A stretch of DNA of 64,000 nt from Austropuccinia psidii (Eukaryota; Basidiomycota; Pucciniomycetes; Pucciniales; Sphaerophragmiaceae): assembly GCA_023105745.1 (NCBI GenBank), contig JALGQZ010000016.1, positions 27,273,154-27,337,153 of the forward strand, read 5' to 3'. Below, piece by piece: positions 23,113 to 36,300 of this stretch. The position numbers and the translations under genes are program-made. How positions within the stretch are numbered: the first letter of the stretch is position 1; every line of letters starts with the position of its first letter. The notes under the pieces are model-generated. The model saw nothing but the letters and a program-made list of their open reading frames with translations. It searched no databases and was not told where the DNA came from.

Positions 23113-26100
23113 CCTTGTCTCCTGATGTTGTAAATACTTTAACAGAGCTTAAAAATAGTATTTTATCTCTTAAAGACATTAAAAATAGTTTATTATCTTT
23201 ACAAGAAATAAATAATAGCTTATCATCTTTAACAAAACTTGTTACACAAAATAAGAAAGAAATTGATAACATGAAATTTATGATTGAAAATAATAAACCA
23301 AAAGTATTAATTGACAATACTCAGAAATTAATACAAGGACAACAAGATTTGTACAAATACATAAAAGATATCAAAGATAAAACTTTGACAATCAATTATG
23401 ACGTGAGTATTGACAATCTTACAGAAAAATTAAACAAACTAAGTATTTCTGTAGAAAAATTTGAAGAAAAGGCTTCATCAAACCAAAAATTACTTTTGGA
23501 CCATGTAGAAAAAAGTGATGAAGCAAGAATGCATCTGAAAGATGACATTCAAAGTGAAATAAGGATTATTACTGAAAAATGGATAAAATTAATGAGGCTA
23601 ATTTAAATATGCCAAAGTTATCAACACCATTTTCTCACATAAGAAGCCCTGTTAAGCCAAAAGAGGAATTAACAACTCCATTCATAACAGACTTGAGTCA
23701 CCAAGACAATAACCAAGTCTTCATGAAGGAAGCACCTCAATTGAAAGAATGGCCAACATTCACAGGAGAAGGTGAATATGACCACATGTCATTTATCAAG
23801 ACAATTGACATGCTACAAGAATATCATGCCATACCAGATGAATTAATTACTGCAAGATTACATTCATTGTTTGAGAAATCTGCAAAAAGATGGTATTATG
23901 GCATAAGGCAAACAAATGGCAAAAATACCTGGTCTTGGTGGAAACAAGAAATAATCACCAAGTGGGCTAATGATGCCTGGAGGTACAAAATAGAAAATGC
24001 ATTTGAAAATTCTTTCTTTGACCCAGACAAAGACAAACCGTTAACTTGGTTCTTGAAACAAGTTGAAAGACTTAATGCATTATACCCAGAAATGTCACAA
24101 AAAATGGTGCATATGAAAATACTCAAGAAATGTGGAGGAGAGCTAGAAAATGCCCTAAGAAGCAGGTGTATAGAACCATGCTCCACAGAAGAGTACATTA
24201 ATTCACTAGAAGACATAGTGACAAGAGCAAAAATTGGCAGGACTTGGAGGAAATTGGACATTAAAAGCCCAAATAAACCATGCATCAAAAAAGATAAATC
24301 AAATGAATCCTTCAAGCCCAATACATCCAACAATAATGAGCAAAGAAAATGCCATAAATGTGGAGGTATTGGACACTTAGCCAATAATTTCCTTAAAAAG
24401 GCAAAGATCAATGAAATTGTGGAAACAGAAAACCACAATGACAAAGAAGAGGAATCTGACTCTGAAAAAGAGACAGAAGAATCAGAAAGTTCTGAAAGTG
24501 ATGAAATCAATATAATTAATGCACAAATTAATAATATTGACATAATTTATGAAGTACTGGATATTAACTCAAACTTACCACAGGTTGGGACATCTGACAC
24601 AAACCTGACAAATATACAAGATGCCAAAATGTATAGGACCAAAACTGCAAGAGGAATGGGATATACAGCTGGAAAACCAAGTATAAGTACTGTTATGGTT
24701 GATAACCAAGAAGGAAAAGTTAACTTAGATACAGGAGCATATTGCACTTGTGTTGGTAAAAGTTATTTAAAAACAATGGTCCCAGACTGGCAAGATAAAC
24801 TTATGCCAATACAAGGTGTCAAATTTAGTAGTGCAAGTGAGAGCATGAAGCCCCTTGGAATAATAATTTAACACTAATTTTTCCTCATCCCTCACAATGT
24901 GTCACAATTAAAGTAGAGTTTGTAGTGATGGACAACTGTACTAGTAATCACTTCATACTTGGGAATGACTACTTATCAATTTATGGTATAGATATCTCTA
25001 ACCAAAAGGATAGATATTTTACCATAGGAGACAACAAAAGACAAACGTTTGGCTTCTTAAAAAACAAAAAACAAATCACAGTTATTAAGAATGAAGAAAA
25101 AATTCCAGAAAAGGAACTTTTTATATCTGAACAACTTAAGGAGGCAGAATTCAATCAAGAATTAACAGAAAAAATTAAAGAAAAATTGATTAACCTCTTA
25201 TTTAAGTACAAAAATGCCTTTGCAACTGACAAAGAGCCACTAGGTTCAATAATTGGACATGAAGTGGATATAATTCTTAATGTGGAAAAACCTTACCCAC
25301 CTTTACTAAGGAGACCTGCTTACCCAGCTAGTCCAAGGGCTAGAGAAGCCCTAGAGGTACACATTAAAGAATTAATGGACCTTGGAGTATTAAGAAAGGT
25401 AGGACATAATGAGAAGGTAGAAGTCACTACACCTGTCATTATAACTTGGCATAATGGAACATCAAGGATGGTAGGAGACTTCAGAGCCCTGAACACCTAT
25501 ACCATTCCAGACAGGTATCCAATACCCAGGATCCATGAGACATTGACCCAATTGTCACAAGCTAAGTTCATCACAGCCATGGATGCCTTAAAGGGTTTTC
25601 ATCAAAATGTCTTAACAGACAATGTCAAAAAACTACTGAGGATAATAGTCCACTGTGGAATTTTTGAATACTTAAGAATGCCATTTGGCATAAAAAATGC
25701 ACCTTCCCAATATCAAAGAATGATGAATACCATATTTCCTGAAGAATTATCAGAAGGATGGTTAATTATCTATATTGATGATATCATAGTTTGCTCAGAA
25801 ACTTGGGAAAATCACCTTACAAGACTAGAAAGGGTACTACAAAAAATAGTCCAAGTGAATATGAAAATTTCCTTGAAAAATGGTCATTTTGCATACAGTG
25901 AATTAAAAGCACTAGGACATGTGGTATCTGGACTTAGTCTAGGCATAGACAAGAATAAAGTAGCAGCATTACTACTTAAGCCAATGCCTCAAACCAAAGA
26001 AGAAATGCAATCATTTCTACGATTTTCTGGTTACTATAGACAGCATATAAAAGACTTTGCAAAAATTGCTAAATCCTTGTATAAACTATGTGACCAACAA

Positions 26101-28198
26101 ACAGTCTATGAAATGACAAAAGAAAGAGTCAAGGCATATGAAGAATTGAAAAATTCCTTAACAAATGCCCCATTTCTTCTAATGCCAGATTAGAAACTAC
26201 CCTCAAACTTTACATTGATGCTTGTGGAGAAGGACTGGGTGCTGCACTACACCAGACACAAATTATCAATGATAAACCAGTAGAAGGACTAATCTGTTTT
26301 ATTTCAAGACAGATAAAGCCAACAGAAGCAAGATATGGAGCAAGCCAAATGGAATGCCTCTGCTTAGTGTAGGCTTTAGAAAAATTAAATTACTACTTGG
26401 ATGGAACAGTATTTGATGTGATTACAGACTGTAATGCTGTAAAATCTCTATTAAATATGAAAACTCCAAATAGACATATGCTGAGATGGCAAATTGCTAT
26501 CCAAGAATATAGAGGAAATATGACTATTGTTCATAAATCTGGAAATATTCACAAAAATGCAGATGGTCTTAGCAGATGGGCTCTAGGAAATACCCCTGAC
26601 AATCCAGCATGGGTACCACAAGAAGAACACCAATAGAAGGAATATGTGTTACAGACATTAACCAAGTTAAAGAAAGCTATAAGATAGACAAAATTTTCCA
26701 TATCTCAAGCCAACTTCTAATGAAAGACTGCAAAGACCCATAACTTTCATCAAAACTAGATGAAACATGGAAAAAGGCATATGATGAAGGAAGATTCCAC
26801 CTCCTTGACGGAATCCTTTACCATAGAACAAAACACACATGTGTTATGGCCTTAACAGATAGAACCCTGATAAACACTATTCTACATGAATGTCATGATA
26901 GTGTTGCAGCTGGACACCTTTCAGAAGACAGGACACTAGAGAGGGTAAAAATCTGCTCTTGGTGGCCAAATTGGAAGAAAGATGTTATAGAATACTGCCA
27001 AACCTGTGACAGATGTCAAAAAGCCAACAGAGCCACAGGAAAGAAATTTGGAATGATGATCCAAATCCAAGAACCAAAATCCCCTTGGGAAATAGTTCAT
27101 ATGGATTGGGTAACAGCATTACCTCCAGGAGGAGACAGAAGCTATAATGCATGCCTAGTATTGGTTGACAGTTATAGCAAAACTCCCATGTTCCTACCAT
27201 GTCATAAGGATGACACAGCTATGGACACAGCCATATTGATATGGAAGGAAGTTATTAGCCATACAGGCTTATTCCAAAATATTATAAGTGACAGAGACCC
27301 AAAGTTCACTTCAGCATTATGGACAAATCTCCATAACTTGTTTGGGACAAGGCTATCATTCTCAACAGCTTACCATCCCCAAACTGATGGTTTAGCAGAA
27401 AGAATGATACAGACCTTAGAGGACATGATCAGGATATTCTGTGCTTATGGGCTAGAATTCAGAGGCTATGATGGTTTTACCCATGATTGGTGTACACTAA
27501 TACCAGCTCTTGAACTGGCATATAAGACATCAATCCATTCTTCTACTGGTAAAACACCAGAAATGCTAGAAAAAGGTTGGAATCCAAGACTTCTTTATGA
27601 TACCCTCAAAAAGGACTTAGTGGATATACACCCAACAGCAAGCAGTTTTAAGATAATGCTTGACAAGGCAAGACACCATGCAAACAGATGTATGCAAGAT
27701 TCTTTCAAATATGCAAAGGAAAGATGGGATAAAAGTCATAAGCCACCTGATTTAAAAATAGGAGACTTAGTCCTAGTATCAACCCTGAATTGCAATAACA
27801 TAAAAGGCCCAAAGAAATTAAAATATTCCTTTGCAGGACCATTTATGATAAAAGCACTTCATGGACCCAATGCTGTGCAATTGGAACTCACAGGTGAACT
27901 AATGAACAAACACCCAACGTTCCCTGTAAGTCTAATAGAACCTTACAGCTAAAGTGACAAGGAGTTATTTCCACTAAGAAATAAACCCCCACTTGAAATT
28001 CCCCCCTTGGAAGAAGGAGAGGAAAAGAAAATAGTAAAAGTCCTTAAAGAAAGATGGATAAGAAACAAAAAAGAAAGAGAATACCTTGTAAGGTATAGAA
28101 ATTCAACTCAAGAAGATGAATGGCTACTTGAGAAAGATATGACAAATGCTGATAAACTACTAAGAAGATTCAGACATGAAAGAAAGCCTGAAAAATAA
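22419..28198 (+). pseudogene. E2 gag-pol polyprotein, decayed
   Basis: The frame starts at ATG 22419 (MTTRRGSQYSIQSDG), which lies inside intron 1 of ORF1. A coiled-coil segment rich in Leu/Ile/Asn follows (about 23120-23600), then gag (KEWPTFTGEGEYDHM, about 23740-24240), the CCHC knuckle with its last Cys mutated to Phe (CHKCGGIGHLANNF, 24349-24390), protease (LDTGAYC, about 24724), RT with YIDD (25772-25783), RNase H, integrase (26846-27952, HHCC then D,D,E with ISDRDPKF) and a chromodomain (28007-28198, EYLVRYRN). Breaks include stop 22881, a lost A in the run at 23575-23580, a shift at about 24868, Trp-to-stop changes at 26191 and 26368, a deletion near 26630, and stop 27950. Confidence 0.93.
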
Positions 28199-28316
28199 AA
28201 AAGTTAAGCATTATTGAGCTTCAAGACTAACAAAGTCTATTGAAGAGGTAGGACAGTGGATGATACCCTAATTACACATATCAGATTGTGGTACAATCTT
28301 TTTTGGTGGTAGGGAA

Positions 28317-30282
28317 TGTGAACCTTTGAGATATGACCACATACCCAAAAATGTCACAAGAAATATTTAATATAATTATACATTAAAAAGAAGTACTTTT
28401 AAAATACCATAAATTGACATAAAACTTGGTTTAACTTAAAACCCAATGAATAAACATGTGAAAGAAATTATACCATTGGATTCCCCATGGTAAAACACAC
28501 ATATACCATTTTTATGGCATATCTGTAAAGTCAATATTTAATAAGTTATAAGTAATAATACCTGATAAAATACACAAATCCTTATCTATTTCAAAGGCCA
28601 ATGAGACAACATGTAAAATAAATTGTACCAGTGGATTCTCCATAAACTTCCACATATAAAACAATTAAGAAGCTAAGCTTCAAACTCAATACTTAAGGAA
28701 TTAACCTGAATATATGCACTTTTTTGGTCAACACATATATTCAAGGATTTTAGCTAATATCTCTTGAATTATACATGATAGAGTGATGAACCAAAAATAA
28801 AGTAATCACGTAATTGCTGTAGGAAGACAGAAATGAAGTTTATTTCACAAGCTATAAACAAGGTTAAAACCTGTAAGGAATTATTGATTAAAACCAACAG
28901 AGCTGTTGACCACTTTGTTGTGAAGGTGGTCCAAACTTAGAAAAAAGTGGACAGTTAGATTCTACTAGTTCATTCGTGAAGAATGATGTATTTTTTATTA
29001 TAATATTCAAGGTATAACCCCTTGGAATCATAGTTTGAAGTTTCAAATATTAAATTTCAACAGAAAAGATGAGTTACAAGAGAAATCCTCAAAAATAGAG
29101 TTTTGATGATGTAATGAAATGCTCTTGGCAGCATAATAAGATTATGCCAAGCTATTAGAATTCACTCTCTTAATGGCTTTAGCGTGTAAATCTTAAAAGC
29201 TATTAAGGATCAAAGTTTGAGCTTAATTTGATCATTTATGATCAGTCACTGTAACCTTAAACAGTCTTATGAGTGATAGAATTGGTGGATACTATTAGTT
29301 TATCATTAAAACTAATAAAATCAACAAATTTTGGGGTTCTTCCAAGCCTTTGACGTCATCAAACCTAGAGTTATAGTGATAACTCTAAATAATGGCATAA
29401 TAATGATGTAATATGGTTTGATCATGATGTAATCATCACCAAACCTTAAAATATTGATCAATCTCAGTGGATATGATCAGTATGCGTCTACTAAAAGCCT
29501 GTTGGACTCTAGGAGGGAGGTATATACTATAAATAGAGCTCTTTTTACTCTGTTTTCCCCTCAGACACATCAAAAACATTAAATCAATACAATAAAAGGT
29601 GATTTCTTTATTCTTTATATATAAAAAATTTATATAATCAAAGACCAAAGATCATCTTATTATAATCACCAATTTTGACATGATTAAATCATTTATTTAA
29701 TTGTTTTTGCTAAAAATCTCTCTAAGATCTCATTTCCACGTAAAAATCAAGAATATTTGTAATTTTGTCTATTTGTATTGTAAATACAATTTGGATAAGT
29801 TGTATTTATATTATTTGACATAAAATATCTCAAAAGTATTATATTACGTGTTAAAAATAGGTTATTTTCTCTTATTATAATAATTTTTTCTCTGTTATTC
29901 TTTTAATAATTCTTTAATTAATATAAATAGTATTTATATTAATTTATAGCTTTGATATTAGTAATATTATTGTTATTAATTGTTTTTTATTAATAAAAAA
30001 CAATTTTTTACGCCTTTATTATTTGTTTGTAACAATAATAAAGTTCCATCAAATATATTAATTATTTCATATTAATATATTTATTTTATTAGATTATATT
30101 TTATAATATAAATTATATTATCATATTTATTTAATAATATAATTATTTTTACGCCATAATTATAATAATTCTTTATTATTATAATTATTTTTATTTTATT
30201 TATTTCATTTATAAGGACATTCATAGTACAATAAGTAAAATATTAGTAATTTTCACTTATTGTTTCATAGTCAAACCTTACA
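28317..30282 (+). repeat. E2 3' LTR
   Basis: This 1966 bp LTR starts TGTGAACC directly after the polypurine tract and ends CCTTACA before the TSD AAGAG. CRE-like TGACGTCA is at 29351 and TATAAATA at 29528. The small frame 29436-29648 on the minus strand is a chance reading. Confidence 0.95.
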
Positions 30283-31261
30283 AAGAGATTTCTGCTTGAA
30301 ACTCTATTTTTAAGTTGCCCATGTGATGAACTTCAATATAAATAAGCTTATTCTATATTAAAACTCATAGTAATTAACTTAAATGAGGATTAAAGCTACT
30401 TGGAGTTAAGAATAACACTGCTAACTTCCATTTGAAATTAAAAATAAGCTACCTTAATTTAAGAACCTTATTTTTAAGCATAGGTTTTCAGTTTTGACCT
30501 GAGCACGCCCTCTATATCCATGATGAATCATGAGAGCTGCTCTGTAGACATAAAAAGAGTCTTTTCATCACTGTTTTTGTCCATCATCAATTATCAATCC
30601 AATCATATTAGACATTCAAACAGGTCAAGTCTTATTATATATAAAATCTTATTATTAAAGTATTTCTTAAGTATTTCATTCTTTATAAATCTTAAAGTAA
30701 AGAATTTAAATCATAGAAATTGGATTATTGCTGTAATCACCTATAATATATTTTATTTTATAAAATTATTGTCTTTAAAATATCTTTTAAAATCCACAGA
30801 TTCCTCTCAAAAACTCTTTATTTTTTATTATTATAAAAAGTTGTTTTATCTTTTGAAATATTGATTTTTGGCGTGTTTTCAACTTATAATCATTTCTCAA
30901 TCTAATAACTGTTGTTGTTTGACTTGTTGTATTAAATAAATATTATAAGTAAGTTTTCTCTAAAATTCTATATCTTTTTTATCTATTATTAGATTTTTTA
31001 TATAGAATTTTTCTATAAGAATTATTTCTGTGCAGTGTGTTTTATGATTCTTTTATAAATAATATTTATATATTATTTATGAGTGGCTAAATATTTATAT
31101 TTTTCACGTGTAATTGTCTCATTAAGAGCTTTACACTTCTTATTGTTATAATCGTCAGTGACTATAACAATAATAGAATAATTATAATTTATTAAAATTA
31201 TTATATTTTTTATTATTATTTTATATGAGAATGATTCAATTTATTTTTTATATATAATTGA

Positions 31262-33178
31262 TGTAAGATGTGACTATGAAACTGATGATAATATTACTAT
31301 TAATCAACAGTACTATGTCTGTTCTTATGAAATATAATAATAAAAATTATTATAACCACAATTAAATAATTATGAAATTATTTCTTTCACGTGTTATACA
31401 CTACTAGTGATTATAACAGTGAGCAGTAATTGTCTACAAGAATCAATTACAAGAAGAATTTAATAATAAAAACTTCTTTTTATTAAAATAATAAAATTAT
31501 TTTAATATATAATTATCTTTTACAAGAATAATTATAAAGATAATTCTTGAAGAAAACTATTACTAGAGAAAAACTTTAAGAATTAAAGATAAAAGACTCA
31601 CTAATACTCCAAAGAACTTATTGATAATAAAAGTAGAGAAATTTGACGTGGAATTGTGGATTTAAGGGATCAAAATGATTTATAACAGTATTACAACAAT
31701 ATATAGTTGGATTCTATGATTTCACGTCTTTCTGATTGATTCTGAAAGAATTAAAACACTTAAGAATAGCTGAACTAATACTTACTTGTTGGTAATAAAG
31801 ATTTAATAAATTGATAAGATGATGATGATACGGAAAAAACAGCAAGAAGAGGCTTCTTTTAAGTCAATAACAGCTCACAGAGGCGTGCCATGGAGCAAAC
31901 TGAAAAACCAGTGAGTGAGAAAACAATAAACCTTTTTGGATTATTGATTGCATCATCTGTTGTCATGTAAGATTACTTAATTGATGCTTTTACGTGACTA
32001 CCAACCCCAATATGGTTAAGAATAAAAGGAGTAACACTGGTAAATCTTCTTTTATTCTAAAATAATCATTGATTTCTCAAAGTTATCAATGTTATTGCCA
32101 ATTTCATCACAGGTTGTAATTACTGTGAATTTTTGAAGATTCAGTGTTTCACGTAGAATATCCAAAAATGGACTGTAAGTAAAACTTTTAATTTTACTAG
32201 TAAAACTGTAATTCTTTTTGGTTGTACCATAGATAATACAGTTCTCCTCCAGTCCTGAAAGTTTCAGAAAGATTCATTAAGAATTGTATTTTTAATGAAT
32301 TTTTGAAGGTTTTACCTCATTTCTACGTAGAATTGCAAATAGCAGTGTTTTGCTGGTTGCTATGAGGTAAATCAATGAATATGGGTCCCAAAAGGGTTTT
32401 AATTACTCTTTTGGGGTTTATCCATGGAAAGTCATTAGTAATTGACATGGTTACAGGAGTGTAAGTAGCTCATTACCTCCTTGGCACGTCAAAATAGCAG
32501 GTTATTTGCTATTTTCTGATGTTTTACAGTAGTTGTAACTTGGTAACCAAGTTCCCAAAGAGTTTTAGTTTACCAATTGGGCCAAGATGAGCCATGGATC
32601 CATGCTCTGGAGCTATCCACGCCTCTGAGGCCTCAGAAGTTGGGTACCCTGGCTCTCTTTGATGTCTTTTGTCCCCCTTGCCTATTTTTTACGTCAAAAT
32701 AGTAATTTAAGCTTAAAGTGAGATATCCACTATGGGTGTACCAAAAGTCCATGTAAGAATACCATGATATTAAGTGCTCAAAACATGCATAACACCATTC
32801 TTAGTGTATATGTAACATGGGATTTCTCACTTTCCCATTATTTTGGCTAAAAATCAAGAAAAACAAAAATTTTCACGGATCTTTTATGTGGTATTAATGA
32901 TGTGGTATTGAAGTATTTTCCATTTTACCACCTCAAATACTTAAATTGAGCTTATTCACTCTATGGAGCTACCCTAGGTGAATTTTTGTGTGGAATCCAA
33001 ATCTGGTCTTAAATCCATGGATTTACTTACTCAATAAAAAGTTATTCATCTTTTTCTGAAATTGAAAATGATGAATTTTGGATATATGCATGACTTATGA
33101 GTTGTGCATAATTTCAAAATCTCTTTTTAAGATAATTGTGGCCTATTTGGGTATGTAAAATATACCTCAAGGCTCACA
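31262..33178 (-). repeat. E3 3' LTR
   Basis: On the minus strand it starts TGTGAGCCTTGAGG next to the purine tract and ends CATCTTACA at 31262. It is nearly identical to 39591-41507. No TATAAA box is obvious; the leader of E3 is inferred from alignment with E2 rather than from a promoter motif. Confidence 0.96.
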
Positions 33179-33320
33179 TTCCCTCCCACCAAAAAATAAA
33201 ATTGTACTACAATTTTATTAGTGATAAAAAGAATAAGGCCCAAAAAGGGGGTTAATGTCCACTGTCCAACCTCTTCACATTACTCAGATCAAGTAATTTA
33301 AAGCACATTTATAGACATAT

Positions 33321-36300
33321 TCAGGCTTGTGGCCTTCTTTCATGTCTAAATCTTCTTAAGAGTTTATCTGAGTCAGGTATTTCTGATTCTGCCATCCATT
33401 CATCTTCATGTACTGGATTTCTATATCTGACAAGATATTCTCTTTGATTTTTACCCCTAAGTCTCCTTTCTTTAATGACTTTCTTTATCTTTCTGTCTTC
33501 ATTCTGTTCCACAGGTGGTACAGTTAAAGGAGTTGGGTTTCTTAAAGGAAACAATTCTTTATCAGCTGGTTGATAAGGTTTTATCAAGCTGACTGGAAAT
33601 GTGGGGTGTTTATTTTCCAATTCACCACTCAATTCCACTTGAACTGCATTGGTTCCATGTAAAGCAACAATAACAAAAGGTCCTACATAAGAATCTTTAA
33701 GTTTCTTTGGGCCTTTGATATTATTAAAATTCAAGGTTGAAACTAGAACTAAGTCCCCTACTTTGAAGTCTGGTACTTTATGACTCTTGTCCCACTTCTG
33801 TTTTGCATAATCAAAAGCATCATCCATACTTTGTTTTGCATGGTGTTTTACTTTATCAAGCATTAATTTGAAGCTGGAAGCTGTAGGATGAATGTCAATC
33901 AAGTCTTTCCTCAGTGTGTCTGCTGGGAGTCTTGGATTCCATCCTTTTTCTAACATAGCAGGAGTTTGTCCTGTGGAAGAATGGACTGATGTCTTGTATG
34001 CCAATTCTAATGCAGGTATCAGAGTGCACCAGTCATGGGTAAAGCCATCTGAGTCTTTAAATTCTAATCCATAAGCACAAAATCTCCTGATCATGTCTTC
34101 TAAAGTTTGAATCATCCTCTCTGCTAGCCCATCTGTTTGAGGGTGATATGCTGTAGAGAATGATAACTTAGTCCCAAACAATCTATGAAGATTGGTCCAA
34201 AGTGCAGATGTGAACTTGGGGTCTCTGTCACTTATGATATTCTTAAATAACCCTGTATGAGAAATAACTCTACTCCATAAAAGAAGAGCTGTATCCATAG
34301 CAGTGTCATCTTTATGACATGGTAAGAATATGGGAGTTTTGCTATATCTGTCTACAATGACTAAACAAGCATTATAACTTTTGTCACCACTTGGAGGAAG
34401 TGCTGTGACCCAATCCATGTGAACAACTTCCCAAGGGGATTTTGGTTCTTGAATATGGATCATTAATCCAAATTTCTTGCCTGTACTCCTGTTTGCTTTT
34501 TGGCATCTATCACAGGTATGGCAATATTCAATGGTTTCTTTTCTCCAAGATGGCCACCATGCACAGTTCTTCACCTTTTCAAGTGTTCTGTCTTCTGATA
34601 GGTGTCCAGAGTAAATGCTATCATGGCATTCATGAAGAATGGTATTGATGAGCAATCTACTACACAATGTCATCACACAAGAATGTTTTGTTCTATGGTA
34701 AATAATCCCATCAAACAAGTGAAATCTTCCTTCAGAATAGGAATTTTTCCAAACTTCATCTAGTGTATTAACCAAAGATGTGTCTTTGCAGTCTTTATCC
34801 AATAAAGAAGTCAAGATATGGCAATTCTTGTCTTGTTTATAAGACTCTCTGACCTCTTCAAAGAATTCAGTCCCAATATCAGTTATGTTAATCCCTTCAA
34901 TTGGAATCTGTGGTTCAGCTTCCAAAGGTACATAAGCTGGGTTATCAGGAGTGTTGGCTAAAGCCCATCTACTAAGTCCATCAGCATTTTTGTGAATGTT
35001 TCCTGCTTTATGAACTATAGTCATGTTTCCTCTATATTCTTGAATGGCTATTTGCCATCTCAACATATGTCTGTTGGGAGTTTTCATGTTAAGAAGTGAT
35101 TTCACGGCATTACAGTCAGTTATCACTTCAAAAACACTGCCATCAAGGTAATAGTGTAATTTCTCAAGTGCCCATACTAAACATAAGCACTCCATTTGGC
35201 TTGCACCATATCTGGCTTCTGTTGGTTTGATTTGTCTTGAGATATAACAAACTGGTCCTTCTGTAGGTTTGTCATCAATAATTTGGACTTGGTGTAGGGC
35301 TGCCCCTAATCCATCTCCACATGCATCAATGTACAATTTAAAAGGAATATTCCAGTCAGGCATGAGGAGTAAAGGTGCTTCTGTAAGGGCCTTCTTTATC
35401 TTCTCATAAGCTTTAATTCTTTCCTGTGTCATTTCAAATACAGTCTGTTGATCACAGATTCTATAAAGTGACTTGGCTAGAATTGCAAAATCTTTCAAGT
35501 GTTGCCTATAGTAACTAGCAAATCCAAGAAAAGACATCATTTCTTTTTTATTCTGGGGTATTGGCTTAAGTAACACTGCTGCTACTTTATTCTTGTCAAT
35601 ACCCAAGCTCAAACCAGAAACAACATGTCCTAATGCTTTGAGTTCTTCAAAACCAAAATTGCATTTCTTAAGTGAAATTTTCATGTTCACTTCTGCAACT
35701 TTATGAAGTACTCTTGCAAGTCTTTCAAGGTGCAAAGACCATGAGTCAGAACATATAATAATATCATCAATATAAATGATAAGCCATCCTTCAGACAATT
35801 CTGTGGGGAAGATGGTATTCATCATTCTTTGATAATGAGATGGAGCATTTTTAATGCCAAATGGCATTCTAAGATACTCATAAATACCACAGTGAGTGAT
35901 AATTCTAAGTAATTTCCTAGCTTTGGGCGTCAAAACATTTTGATGGAAGCCTTTTAATGCATCCATTGATGTTATATACTTGGCTTTAGACAATTGAGTC
36001 AAGGTTTCTTGGATCCTAGGGATTGGATACCTATCTGGAACTGTGTAGGTATTCAAAGCTCTAAAATCTCCAACCATTCTTGACTTATCATTATGCCATG
36101 CAATAATAACAGGTGTTGTCACTTCAACTTCCTCATTATGGCCTACTTTCCTTAGCACACCAAGTTGGATCAACTCTTGGATATGTTTTTCCAAGGCCTC
36201 TCTAGCTCTGGGACTGGCTGGATAAGCTGGTCTTCTAAGTACTGGAGGATATGGTCTATCAATATTAAGAGTAATATCAATTTCATGTCCCCTTATAGCG

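Larger units (their letters stand above)
19742..30282 (+). mobile_element. E2: full-length Ty3/Gypsy chromovirus with perfect TSD
   Basis: This 10.5 kb element is flanked by AAGAG (19737-19741 and 30283-30287). In order it has a 5' LTR, a primer-binding site, an AT-rich leader of about 500 bases, the spliced ORF1 overlapping gag-pol, pol ending in a chromodomain, the polypurine tract GGTGGTAGGGAA (28305-28316) and a 3' LTR. The LTRs differ by scattered substitutions and small indels; for example an extra 20-odd bases near 29870 occur only in the 3' copy. The coding region has about eight breaks, so the copy is complete in structure but dead. Confidence 0.96.

Noticed and set aside
23896..24543. 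215-codon minus-strand frame inside E2 gag
   Set aside because: Antisense shadow: Ser/Leu-rich composition comes from the acidic gag linker on the other strand.
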